Source: Peptococcaceae bacterium BRH_c4b
GTDB lineage: Bacteria > Bacillota > Desulfotomaculia > Desulfotomaculales > Desulfocucumaceae
Direction: 5' to 3'
Assembly: GCA_000961595.1 (NCBI GenBank)
Contig: LADO01000037.1
Span: 1-64,000, forward strand
Length of the DNA: 64,000 nucleotides
The notes beneath the pieces are model-generated. The model worked only from the letters and a program-made list of their open reading frames with translations. It was not told the origin of the DNA and searched no databases. A program made the position numbers and the translations under genes. Every line of letters starts with the position of its first letter. Position 1 is the stretch's first letter. Of the stretch, positions 35,793-44,145 are shown piece after piece.

Positions 35793-35818
35793 ATATATGT
35801 AAATAACCAGTTTGCAAA

Positions 35819-35850
35819 TTAAAAAGCCCCGGATATCCGGAGCTTTTTTT
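35819..35850. terminator. bidirectional terminator between MFS gene and tRNA cluster
   Basis: AAAAAGC-CCCGG-ATAT-CCGG-AGCTTTTTTT: short stem with A and T tracts on both sides. Confidence 0.85.
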
Positions 35851-35925
35851 GGTGAGCCATCCGCGACTCGAACGCGGGACACCCTGATTAAAAGTCAGGT
35901 GCTCTACCAACTGAGCTAATGGCCC
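35850..35925 (-). tRNA. tRNA-Lys (anticodon UUU)
   Basis: 76 bases with encoded CCA. Acceptor arms GGGCCAT/ATGGCTC, D arm AGCTCAGTTGGTAGAGC, anticodon loop CTTTTAA, T arm CGCGTTCGAGTCGCG. Confidence 0.97.
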
Positions 35926-35940
35926 AAACAATATTAAAAT

Positions 35941-36015
35941 TGGCTGGGGCGGCTGGATTCGAACCAACGAATGCCGATTCCAAAGACCGGTGCCTTACCG
36001 CTTGGCGACGCCCCA
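35941..36015 (-). tRNA. tRNA-Gln (anticodon UUG)
   Basis: 75 bases with encoded CCA. Acceptor arms TGGGGCG/CGCCCCA, anticodon loop CTTTGGA, T loop GTTCGAATC. Confidence 0.96.
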
Positions 36016-36022
36016 TTATTTA

Positions 36023-36100
36023 TGGGGTGGATGATGGGACTCGAACCCACGGCCCCCAGAGCCACAATCTGGTGCTCTAACCATCTGAGCTACACCCACC
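36023..36100 (-). tRNA. tRNA-His (anticodon GUG)
   Basis: 78 bases with encoded CCA, extra 5' G opposite the discriminator C as is specific for tRNA-His. Acceptor arms GTGGGTG/CATCCAC, anticodon loop ATTGTGG. First of three tRNA genes transcribed right to left. Confidence 0.96.
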
Positions 36101-36334
36101 ATAATAACACTGCGTAACTTTTGCTTCATATCCGGGCTTGTGCCCGTTATTAAACGATTGTCCCGTCAGCAAAGACTATTTTAACAAAGGGAATACTAAA
36201 AGTCAAGGAAAAACCAACCCGGAAATTATTACCTGCGTGTGAGAAAATTTTAACCCTGCAGGCTTCATTATTATTTATATTATAGTGCAAGTTTAATCGC
36301 AAATATAGTGATAAGGGTCTGAACTTGCCAAAGT

Positions 36335-36590
36335 GAACCTCCTCCGGGACAAGCCCGGAGGCTTCTCCACGAAAATTTCTCATTTCAATGAGAGCTGCCA
36401 TGCCAAAGCAAGGTCTTACGCTCCCTCTTGAGCTACAGCACTGCTTTCGCAGCCTTGGCCCGGTCCATGGGCATCTACTACTTTGCCATAGTGGCTACGT
36501 AGATACGTGCTTTCTTCAAAAGCACCAATCTCTTTCGGGAATCAGTTTTACGCAGCAGCCCATTGATCTGCTGCAACCCCATACTGATTG
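36335..36590 (-). ncRNA. candidate structured RNA (possibly a TnpB/IscB-type omega RNA remnant)
   Basis: About 255 bases without a convincing gene but with at least six short perfect hairpins: CCTCCGGG/CCCGGAGG (36341-36361), TCTCAT/ATGAGA (36378-36393), CTGC-GAAA-GCAG (minus-strand reading, 36441-36452), GCCC/GGGC (36458-36472), GTGCTTT/AAAGCAC (36507-36525) and GCAGCAG/CTGCTGC (36552-36574), the last nested in AATCAGT/ACTGATT (36540-36589). The GAAA tetraloop appears on the minus strand. The minus-strand end GAAGCCTCCGGG...CCCGGAGGAGGTTCAC looks like the right end of IS200/IS605 elements. No tnpB or iscB gene is near. No alignment was run. Confidence 0.4.
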
Positions 36591-36714
36591 TCAAAGAGCA
36601 CAGGAATATTATACCATGCAAACGGGTGTTTGTGAAGGGCATTTATCGCCCTACGGGCGATGCCTCTTTCATCCTACGGCTCAAGGCAGTAGGTTTTCAG
36701 AGGCGGAATTCTAT

Positions 36715-36734
36715 AAAAAGGCGCCTGAAGCGCC
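36715..36734 (-). terminator. terminator of the small membrane-protein gene
   Basis: GGCGC/GCGCC with a five-base loop, followed by TTTTT on the minus strand, six bases after the stop. Confidence 0.8.
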
Positions 36735-36739
36735 GGTTA

Positions 36740-36892
36740 TTAATGATGGTGGCCGTGGGACGGGGTAATTTCTTTGGGGGCTTTTTCCACTGCTTCCCAG
36801 TTCCTGGCCTGATACATTACGCCGCCTGCCACCAGTAGGGCTGCTATGATGCTGAAATATATTGCTATGCTTGTATCAATAATAACTTCCAT
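36740..36892 (-). CDS. small single-helix membrane protein with His-rich tail
   Basis: 50 residues, too short for most gene callers. GAGGAGGTGGG stands eight to nine bases upstream of the ATG. It has an N-terminal helix (IAIYFSIIAALLVAGGVMYQ) and a hydrophilic tail ending PSHGHHH. A terminator follows directly, so it forms a complete one-gene unit. Its layout resembles small accessory subunits of membrane complexes, but I recognise no family. The histidines might bind metal. Confidence 0.65.
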   Translation of the reverse strand: MEVIIDTSIAIYFSIIAALLVAGGVMYQARNWEAVEKAPKEITPSHGHHH

Positions 36893-37275
36893 ATTATACC
36901 CACCTCCTCGTATCATATATAAAAAGGGATTCTATTTTTCGCCTGAAAATCCTGCCGGTATTTGAGTTAACAGAATCATAATTTGCTGGAGGTGAAGGAA
37001 TCTGGTAATGGCACGCCGATCTGTTGCGGTCGTAGCAAGATTCATTTAAATGTGATAAATGGAAAACGGCTGGTTCGATTGTGGACTGGCCGTTTTTTTT
37101 GGGGGAAGGTGCTTTTCATTTTCTCTGCCTACCATAATTGGTCGCGCGAAGTGATTTTGGTTGACTGCCGTCAATATCTGAAAATCCGTGTAAATAATAA
37201 AATTTTTCAGTTATGAAAAGCATGTGTCTTTATAAAACGTTGCCAAATTTCGCATTTTCATAAAAAAACCAATAA
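36893..37275. other. intergenic region before the CRISPR island
   Basis: No convincing gene; AT-rich toward the right. Marks the step from GC-richer backbone to the AT-richer cas region. Confidence 0.45.
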
Positions 37276-37315
37276 AAAGCTTCTCTATGACAAGCTGTTG
37301 TCATAGAGAAGCTTT
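37276..37315. terminator. 18-bp perfect hairpin at the edge of the CRISPR island
   Basis: AAAGCTTCTCTATGACAA, loop GCTG, then the exact complement. There is no strong T tract, so it may be a terminator with poor tail or a processing site. It is about 170 bases upstream of the cas6 relic. Confidence 0.55.
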
Positions 37316-37485
37316 AGTATTAATAAAAACAAAAAATTATCACATTTCCTTTTGTACCTATATATAAACAATATTCTAAAAATTATCTGATTATGGGAGG
37401 GATTTACAAATAAAATAACGAATTTTAATTGCTAAATTTAATAAAAAGGACAAAAATTTGCCAAGGGAGGGATAAAATCAGATTA

Positions 37486-37795
37486 ATGGTTTATATTGAT
37501 GCTAAATTTCCACTTATCGGAAGACATATACCGGTTGATCATGGCTATTTTCTTTTTGCAGCAATTTCAAGTGTACTTCCGGAACTGCACAACGATAAAG
37601 AAGGCCACGGAAGGTAAATATGTGGGGAGGAGCAAGTCTAATAAGTGTCACTATCCAGACTGCAGATACGCACAAAAGATTGCTCCGGAGAAAAGGGTTT
37701 GGTTTAAGTATGAGGCAACTGTCCGGGCAGCAGGTTGTGAGCCGTGTCGCGTGTGCAATATTACTATTACGACAATAGAAGGTGCTCGCATTTAA
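37486..37795 (+). pseudogene. cas6-like N-terminal relic joined by frameshift to an Ada-like zinc-binding segment
   Basis: Frame 1 (37486-37617) gives a 43-residue peptide with DAKFPLIGRHIPVDHGYFLF, clearly similar to the start of the intact Cas6 that follows (DVRFALIGNQIPVDHGYLLF). It then stops. In the next frame (to 37795) the sequence reads GKYVGRSKSNKCHYPDCRYA and later GCEPCRVCN, four cysteines in the pattern of Ada-type metal-binding domains. No good ribosome site has correct spacing to 37486 (GGGAGGG is 14 bases away). I read this as a broken duplicate of cas6 merged with a small zinc-domain gene. Confidence 0.6.
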
Positions 37796-37828
37796 GAATA
37801 ACCAATATAGTCGAGGAAGTGATTAAAC

Positions 37829-38470
37829 ATGCAGCCTAAAATTGACGTTAGGTTTGCATTAATTGGAAATCAGATTCCGGTTGACCATGGCTACTTGTTA
37901 TTTTCCGCCATTTCTAAGATCTTTCCTTTTATTCACACTAACCGTCAGGTAGCTATACATCCGATTAATGGTCCATGTTCAGGCAACAGGTTGATGGATA
38001 TTAATAGAAAAAGTTATCTTACCCTGAGAGTTCCGACTTCTATGGTTCCAGAAATAATCCAGTTATCTGGTTCGCTGATTAATATTGGCGACTATGAGGT
38101 AAGAGTAGGCGTACCAAGCACCCAACCGTTTATACCAACAGCACGCCTGTACAGTCGGCTAGTGGTAATTAAGGGATCAATAGAACCTGAGAGCTTTATT
38201 GAGGTGGTTCATAAGCAGATGTGCGATTTAAATGTTAAAGGAAAGCCAATGCTCATCTGGCAGCCAGAAATTGTGATGGAAAACGAAGGGAAACCTTCCG
38301 GAACACACTCATCTTTTTTAAGACGTACACTACGAATTAAAGATAAAAATATAGTTGGATATGCATTGAAAATTGAAAACCTAACTGCTGAAGAATCAAT
38401 CCGAATCCAGGAAAACGGTATTGGTGGGAGACAACGTTTTGGGTGCGGTGTCTTTGTGCCGGTGAGGTAG
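37829..38470 (+). CDS. cas6: Cas6 endoribonuclease, MYXAN-type
   Basis: 213 residues. It should process the CRISPR transcript by cutting in each repeat. Visible marks are the N-terminal ferredoxin-fold start (KIDVRFALIGNQIPVDHGYL) and the C-terminal glycine-rich loop IGGRQRFGCGVFVPV that is diagnostic for Cas6. GGAAGTGATT precedes the ATG. It heads a tight cas operon; cas3 starts four bases after its stop. The small size and N-terminus fit the Cmx6 branch. Confidence 0.85.
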   Translation: MQPKIDVRFALIGNQIPVDHGYLLFSAISKIFPFIHTNRQVAIHPINGPCSGNRLMDINRKSYLTLRVPTSMVPEIIQLSGSLINIGDYEVRVGVPSTQPFIPTARLYSRLVVIKGSIEPESFIEVVHKQMCDLNVKGKPMLIWQPEIVMENEGKPSGTHSSFLRRTLRIKDKNIVGYALKIENLTAEESIRIQENGIGGRQRFGCGVFVPVR

Positions 38471-38473
38471 TAA

Positions 38474-40780
38474 GTGGAGAAAAAAATAGTTTTAGCAAAG
38501 AGTCCCAAAGATACCAGCAAGGTTAGGTGGGAAGAAACCTTGACTGGTCACACGGAAAAGGTTATTGAAAGCTTTAGAGCAATTTTTGGAACTTTAGAAA
38601 AACCAACGTACATTGCTATGCAGTGGCTTAAGTTTTTTAAACTTGGCCCGGACCAGTTCAAGATATTTTATGTTAACGGTATTGCTTCCTGCGCTCTCCA
38701 CGATATCGGAAAAGCTAATGATGGAATGGATAACGCTTTAAATCGAAAAGGTAGTCAGGTTATTCGGCACGAGCACCTAAGCGGGCTAATCCTGATGCTG
38801 TCAGAGGTAACAAAGAACCTTTCTGCTAACAGGGATATAAATTTTAATATAGTAATATCCTCCGTAATCGGGCACCACCTCAAGGCTAGTATAGATGACT
38901 TTGCAAACTCCAAAAGTGACCGTGAAGCATTCACAGTTTATTTTTACGGTGTGCAAGAGTGCTTCAGGCTGTTACAGCGTCACATTGACTTGCCCGATGT
39001 TAATTTTGCACAAGATATTGAACTATGGTCCCTGGCTGGACAGTATGGACGTAATTATTCAGAACTGAAAGAGGAATTGGAAACAACCCTGTACCGTTGG
39101 TGGCGAAAAAACCGCAAAGACCCTATTGTTAGGAAACTATTACTGGCCGTTATGTCATCACTTATAGTGTCCGATAGTGCTGGCTCAGGGATAGTCCGGG
39201 AAGGAAAAGACCTAGATGAATGGCTTTCAAAAGCTTTTAGCGAGGACAACATCCTATATGATTCTGATATTGAACAAAAAATAATTAAACCTCGCATCAG
39301 ACAAATTGAAGCAACTGGCCGTGAGTTTAGATGGAACGATTTTCAAAACGCTGTGGAAGGTTTACCCTCCCCCCTTCTGCTTTTAGCTGCCTGTGGAGCA
39401 GGAAAAACGCTGGCGGCTTGGCGCTGGATAAAGGGACAACTATCACAGAAAAGGCGTTCACGAGTAATCTTTCTATACCCTACAAGGGCTACAGCTACTG
39501 AAGGCTTTAAGGATTATGTTTCATGGGCTCCGGAAGCAGACGCGGCTTTAATCCACGGCACATCAGAGTATGAGCTAGAAGACATGTTTAATGACCCGGA
39601 TGATGAGAGGTCTGGAAGGGATTTTACCACAGAAGAAAGGCTTTTTGCCTTAGCATACTGGCATAAAAGGATTTATACGGCCACCGTCGATCAGTTTCTG
39701 GGTTTTCTCCAGAATTCCTATGCTTCAATATGTTTACTGCCAGTACTTGTAGACAGTGTTATAGTCATAGATGAGGTTCATAGCTTTGATAAATCGTTAT
39801 TTTCTGCTTTAAAAGAATTCATTACTGAATTTGACATTCCAGTTCTCTGTATGACTGCTAGTTTACCAGAGCGAAGAGTCAACGATTTAATAAAATGTGG
39901 CGTAGCAGTGTTTCCTGATAAAGAAAACTTTACCGATTTAGTTAATATCTCAGACATGCCACGATATAAAATTAATTTACTAGAAAGCGAAGCAAAGGCA
40001 ATTGACATAGCAAAAAAAGCTCTGGAAAAGAATAAAAAAGTTTTGTGGGTTGTAAACTCGGTAGACCGTTGTCAGCAGATAGCACAAAAATTTAAGACTC
40101 ATTGTTATCACAGCCGTTTTAAGCTGGATGACCGAAAAAACCGCCATGAGGAAGTAATTAAGGTATTTAGGAAGAAGGGAAAACCCGTCCTGGTAATCAC
40201 CACCCAAGTTTGCGAGATGTCAATAGATATAGATTCTGATGTGCTCATTTCAGAGTTATGCCCGATAACGGCTATGATACAACGAATGGGAAGAAATAAC
40301 CGCCATGCCAAGCCTGATGAGGGGAAGTTAGGTGAAGTATATTTTTATCTTCCGGTAAGCACTACTCCTTATACAGAGGAGGAAATGGTTGGCACTCAAC
40401 AATTTATTGATGAACTAATAAAAATGGATGTCGTAAGCCAGTCAACTCTGCAAGACCTGCTTGAACTATTGGGGCCGAGCGAAAAAGAAAACAAGCGCTA
40501 TACGGCATTCCTGGAAGATGGACCTTGGGTTAGTGCCAGGGGGCAATCTTTAAGAGATACTAACGATTATACGGTTCCTACAGTCCTTGACACCGACATT
40601 GAACGATACCTAAAGTTGAAATCATCTAGAGAGCCAATTGACGGGTTAATCGTTTCTGTGCCTAGAAAATTTGTAAATACAGACAGCAGGTTGGGTAAAT
40701 ATCCACTGGTAGCTCCAGGAGCGCATTATTCCCCTGTGTTTGGTTTTTATAATAAACCGGTGGAGGTGAACAATGAGTAA
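38474..40780 (+). CDS. cas3: Cas3 HD nuclease-helicase
   Basis: 768 residues, GTG start. N-terminal HD nuclease: HTEKVIESF, CALHDIGKA (HD pair about residue 78), RHEHLSG and VIGHHLKA. SF2 helicase: Walker A LLAACGAGKTLAAW (about 307), DEVH box VIVIDEVHSFD, motif III CMTASLP, motif VI QRMGRNNRH. It unwinds and degrades target DNA recruited by Cascade. All key motifs are intact, so interference could be active. It overlaps cmx8 by eight bases. Confidence 0.95.
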   Translation: MEKKIVLAKSPKDTSKVRWEETLTGHTEKVIESFRAIFGTLEKPTYIAMQWLKFFKLGPDQFKIFYVNGIASCALHDIGKANDGMDNALNRKGSQVIRHEHLSGLILMLSEVTKNLSANRDINFNIVISSVIGHHLKASIDDFANSKSDREAFTVYFYGVQECFRLLQRHIDLPDVNFAQDIELWSLAGQYGRNYSELKEELETTLYRWWRKNRKDPIVRKLLLAVMSSLIVSDSAGSGIVREGKDLDEWLSKAFSEDNILYDSDIEQKIIKPRIRQIEATGREFRWNDFQNAVEGLPSPLLLLAACGAGKTLAAWRWIKGQLSQKRRSRVIFLYPTRATATEGFKDYVSWAPEADAALIHGTSEYELEDMFNDPDDERSGRDFTTEERLFALAYWHKRIYTATVDQFLGFLQNSYASICLLPVLVDSVIVIDEVHSFDKSLFSALKEFITEFDIPVLCMTASLPERRVNDLIKCGVAVFPDKENFTDLVNISDMPRYKINLLESEAKAIDIAKKALEKNKKVLWVVNSVDRCQQIAQKFKTHCYHSRFKLDDRKNRHEEVIKVFRKKGKPVLVITTQVCEMSIDIDSDVLISELCPITAMIQRMGRNNRHAKPDEGKLGEVYFYLPVSTTPYTEEEMVGTQQFIDELIKMDVVSQSTLQDLLELLGPSEKENKRYTAFLEDGPWVSARGQSLRDTNDYTVPTVLDTDIERYLKLKSSREPIDGLIVSVPRKFVNTDSRLGKYPLVAPGAHYSPVFGFYNKPVEVNNE

Positions 40781-42452
40781 TATTTCGAATGAAGGCAATT
40801 CAATAGTCATTCAATATCACCTGTACGAATTACCAACGGTGCAGCACAAAGCAGGATTAGTGGGTCTTCTTCTGTTTATAGATGCCATGGCGGAAAGGGA
40901 AATGTATCCACGGCCAGAGGTTTTAAATGTAAGCCCTACTTCCGCAAAAATTAGCTTTTCCGAGGAAAGTTTAATCAAAACCTTTAATTATCTGTACGAT
41001 GCAGTCCTAATTGAACAGGCTGTAAAGCAAAAATGGCAGGGTGAAGAACCTAAAAAGGTAGAAGAGATTATTAACTCCGATGGTAAACACGAGAAAAGGT
41101 TTGTCTACGATACAATGCAGCCGTCCGGGAATTTCCTTGAAATATTTTACCGGGATGGTAATGGTATTTGGCTTAAACTGTGGAGAGACATGCTCTGGAG
41201 TGTAATTAGAAACTCACCTAAGTCACGGACACCTTACAAAGAGCGATTAAATAAAAAAGACTCATCAATTGCCAAAAAACTCTGGGCCAATTTTCTGAAG
41301 AAATGTAAAAGGCCGACTACTCTGTTTCTTGAGAACCTTTCGAGTTCAGTGTTAGTGGGGGCTCAGTCCTGCAATACTGAACTGGTAGACTTCACGGGGG
41401 ACGTGGTAGAAAATCTCCTCCTCCACTTCTGGCAGATAACAAGCATGGTTTACGTGCCAAGGGGCGTAAAGATAGTTAAAAACAAAGCAACCGGAAGCTT
41501 AGAGGTGGAAAGAGAAGAACTGGGCTATGTACTTGCTATTCCCGAGCCTTTAGACCTGGAGTTGTTCGTTGATGAGTATAAAGACCTTTTACGAAATCTT
41601 GAATTAAATGATAATACCTTCTGGCGTCCAAAAAAGGCACTTATCGATATACCGGCTGAAGCAGGCCTGGAGTTTATTTACCGGCTGGCTAGCAGTAAAG
41701 CAGCTCAAAAGAGAGGATTGAGATTCTGCTTATCGTCTGTGGAAATTTACCATCTTGAAAGGCGTAGAAACAATGTAAAAGTTCATGTAGCTGATAGAAT
41801 TGTTTCGGATAGGAGTATATTGGTGGCCTACAGTAGGCTTCAAGAAGGAAAATATATAAACCCCTTATATAAGTCACAACGCATTAAAAATATTCTTGAT
41901 AAGAAGCCTTGGTACGAGGGGATGGACATTCTACTTAACCAATATGACTGGCAGTTCTTCGTGCGGGTAAATGGGCAGACACCAGAAAAAATCCCTTTCT
42001 TTGGCTATAACGTACTTAAGAAGTTTTCCGATACCGAGAAGGACCTGGAAGTCTTTAAAGGAGATGGGAAAATGAAGGAAAAAAACGAGGCAAAACCTTT
42101 GGAGGAACAATTGGAGTTATTGATCTATAAGATTGTTCAGAGTTATATTTGGGCAAAAACCGATGAAAAGTCTGAGATTAAGTATAAAAGTTTTAAAGAT
42201 AACAAAGATGAAAATCAAAAGACCAAGTATCCCCCAGAATATTTTGAGGCTAGGGCAAAAGTATGCAAGGATGCGTTCTTAGCCGTCAGGGGTCGAAAGT
42301 CTCAAGCATTCTTGGATTACTTCACTGGGACTATATGTTCTATTCCACAATATCTACCGGCGGAAGATTACCAACTAGTGAGCAAAGCCCTTATAAATGA
42401 TTGGGAAAAGGTAAAAACACTTACCCTTCTTGCCATATCCGCAAATTCCTAA
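40773..42452 (+). CDS. cmx8: type I large subunit, Cmx8/Cas8 of the MYXAN (dev) branch
   Basis: 559 residues. Position between cas3 and the DevR/Cas7 gene and the N-terminal style (VIQYHLYELPTVQHKAGLVG, then LLLFIDAMAERE) fit the Cmx8 (DevT-like) large subunit of the Cascade complex, which finds the target and recruits Cas3. No zinc finger or nuclease motif is evident. A separate small subunit gene is absent, so a Cas11-like part may be encoded inside this gene, as in several type I systems. Assignment is by context plus remembered family features. Confidence 0.75.
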   Translation: MSNISNEGNSIVIQYHLYELPTVQHKAGLVGLLLFIDAMAEREMYPRPEVLNVSPTSAKISFSEESLIKTFNYLYDAVLIEQAVKQKWQGEEPKKVEEIINSDGKHEKRFVYDTMQPSGNFLEIFYRDGNGIWLKLWRDMLWSVIRNSPKSRTPYKERLNKKDSSIAKKLWANFLKKCKRPTTLFLENLSSSVLVGAQSCNTELVDFTGDVVENLLLHFWQITSMVYVPRGVKIVKNKATGSLEVEREELGYVLAIPEPLDLELFVDEYKDLLRNLELNDNTFWRPKKALIDIPAEAGLEFIYRLASSKAAQKRGLRFCLSSVEIYHLERRRNNVKVHVADRIVSDRSILVAYSRLQEGKYINPLYKSQRIKNILDKKPWYEGMDILLNQYDWQFFVRVNGQTPEKIPFFGYNVLKKFSDTEKDLEVFKGDGKMKEKNEAKPLEEQLELLIYKIVQSYIWAKTDEKSEIKYKSFKDNKDENQKTKYPPEYFEARAKVCKDAFLAVRGRKSQAFLDYFTGTICSIPQYLPAEDYQLVSKALINDWEKVKTLTLLAISANS

Positions 42453-42474
42453 AGTTTTGAAAGGTGGTTTTAAA

Positions 42475-43422
42475 ATGAATCTCTTTGCAACCATTATAAC
42501 AAACACTCAGCCAAGCTCTAATTACCGTGGGGAAAGCGCCGAAAACAGGACTATTATCCAGAAAATCACAAAAGGGAGGTTTGAATATGCTATCATATCC
42601 CCGGAAGCATTCAGAAACGCTTTACGTGAAACCATGGCGGCCCTCAATTTGCCCTGCAACCGTAAAAGGGTACATGACGAAGACCAACTTGCGGTAGAGT
42701 TTAGTGATTTTAACGACGCCTCATCCTATGCAGACGACTTTTTCATGGGGTGGATGATAGCTGCTAAACCAGCGGATAAAACTAAGCTGTTAAATGCTAT
42801 TAAAGAAAAACACGGGGAACAAAGAGCCAATGAATTTGAGTTTAAGCGGGATAGTGTTTTAAGAACGAACCTTGCTGTGGCCACAGAACCTTACCGTTAT
42901 GACACTGTTTTTACGCAGTCACCCAAAATGTTGGGTCCTTGGAGTAACGCAGATAATTCCCAACTGCTCTACAGGGAAGTTAGTTATACGGCTTATCAAT
43001 TCCCTTTCGCAATTAATTTAGAAGAATGTCGTTCTCACCCAGATTGGACAAAGGTGCTGTTAGAAGCCATCGGTCAGCTAAATGACGTTGCAGGAAACCA
43101 TGCTCGCTCATATTTCGAAATGGCACCTGCCAGTATTGTAGTTCGTTTAACAAACAGACTCGCAGCTGGTTATCAAACGTATGGGTTTAAAGTTGACGAG
43201 GATGAGAGACACACCTTCCCGGAAATTATCGAAGGAATTATTAATGACGATTTGCCGGGCGAGGAGTTTTGCCTGGGCGGTAAGCTGGTACTTAGTCTTG
43301 ATGAAGGAACCAAAGGTGCTTTAAAAGGTAAAAAAGTTAAGCTCTACAATAATTGCCAGAAGTTACTTGACTTGGTGGCCAGCAATGTATATGAATACTT
43401 AACCAGCCCTAAGGGGGAGTAA
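42475..43422 (+). CDS. devR: Cas7/DevR family backbone protein
   Basis: 315 residues from ATG 42475 (AAAGGTGG upstream). N-terminus MNLFATIITNTQPSSNYRGE and the following EYAIISPEAFRNALRET are typical of the DevR/Cst2 branch of Cas7, which coats crRNA in Cascade. In Myxococcus xanthus the homologous DevR affects fruiting-body development and sporulation and is autoregulatory. The stop shares a base with the next start. Role here is crRNA binding; any developmental role is inference. Confidence 0.85.
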   Translation: MNLFATIITNTQPSSNYRGESAENRTIIQKITKGRFEYAIISPEAFRNALRETMAALNLPCNRKRVHDEDQLAVEFSDFNDASSYADDFFMGWMIAAKPADKTKLLNAIKEKHGEQRANEFEFKRDSVLRTNLAVATEPYRYDTVFTQSPKMLGPWSNADNSQLLYREVSYTAYQFPFAINLEECRSHPDWTKVLLEAIGQLNDVAGNHARSYFEMAPASIVVRLTNRLAAGYQTYGFKVDEDERHTFPEIIEGIINDDLPGEEFCLGGKLVLSLDEGTKGALKGKKVKLYNNCQKLLDLVASNVYEYLTSPKGE

Positions 43423-44105
43423 TGGTGCTGTATCTTTATGTAGTAGCTCCCTTTGCTGCCTTTAGAACATTTTCAACGGGTAGCTATCGGCCAACCGCAT
43501 GGTTTATTACCCATTCGGCTGCATATGGGCTTTTGCTAAACATTGCTGGAATAGAAATGCGGTATAATGATGGTAAGTCACCCATGACCTTAATTAAAAA
43601 AGAGCTACCAATTGTTAAAATTGCGCTGGGTGCGCTTGAAATGCCACAGCAGCAAACAATATACCAACAGCTACACAACTATCCGGTAGGTTCAACAAAT
43701 AAGGAAAAGCTTGAACGAACTAAATATAATAAAAATAATATTGCACCTGTTCGGAGAGCCTTTTTATCATCTTTGAATGCTTATATTTGTATGAAAGATA
43801 ATTATGAATTGGAACAAAGCATATTGGAAGGTCTATTGGGTAATAGCCCGAGAACGTACGGACTGCCTTTTTTGGGAGATAATAATTTTCTCCCGGACAA
43901 GTTTGAAGCGGTGGATGTTTTACAGCCTGCTATTTGGTTTGTTAAATTAAATCCAAAATCTATGGATATAAATGATCGGTTAGAACGTTTAACGACGATG
44001 ATTGACCGGGCCAATATGGCGAATACATCTTCCGACATCTTTTCACCTACTAAAATCCCTTCTATAGATATTCCAGAGGAGGCGTGGGTGGAAATAAAGT
44101 ATTAG
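43422..44105 (+). CDS. devS: Cas5/DevS family protein
   Basis: 227 residues. MVLYLYVVAPFAAFRTFSTG and YRPTAWFITHSAAYGLLLNI match the Cas5 N-terminus, which binds the 5' handle of crRNA, and the DevS branch is indicated by its place after DevR. GGGGGAG lies upstream of the ATG. Forty bases separate it from the cas4-cas1 fusion. Confidence 0.82.
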   Translation: MVLYLYVVAPFAAFRTFSTGSYRPTAWFITHSAAYGLLLNIAGIEMRYNDGKSPMTLIKKELPIVKIALGALEMPQQQTIYQQLHNYPVGSTNKEKLERTKYNKNNIAPVRRAFLSSLNAYICMKDNYELEQSILEGLLGNSPRTYGLPFLGDNNFLPDKFEAVDVLQPAIWFVKLNPKSMDINDRLERLTTMIDRANMANTSSDIFSPTKIPSIDIPEEAWVEIKY

Positions 44106-44145
44106 TTCCTTGATAGATTAATATTCAGTCTTTGGAGATGAAGAT

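Noticed and set aside
36388-36838. Overlapping plus-strand frames of 126 and 91 codons
   Set aside because: They cross the hairpin-rich region and lie opposite a small gene with much better signals; the peptides look random.
36983-37216. 77-codon plus-strand frame
   Set aside because: Weak start context (GCTGGAGGTG is after the frame start) and no recognisable protein; left as intergenic.
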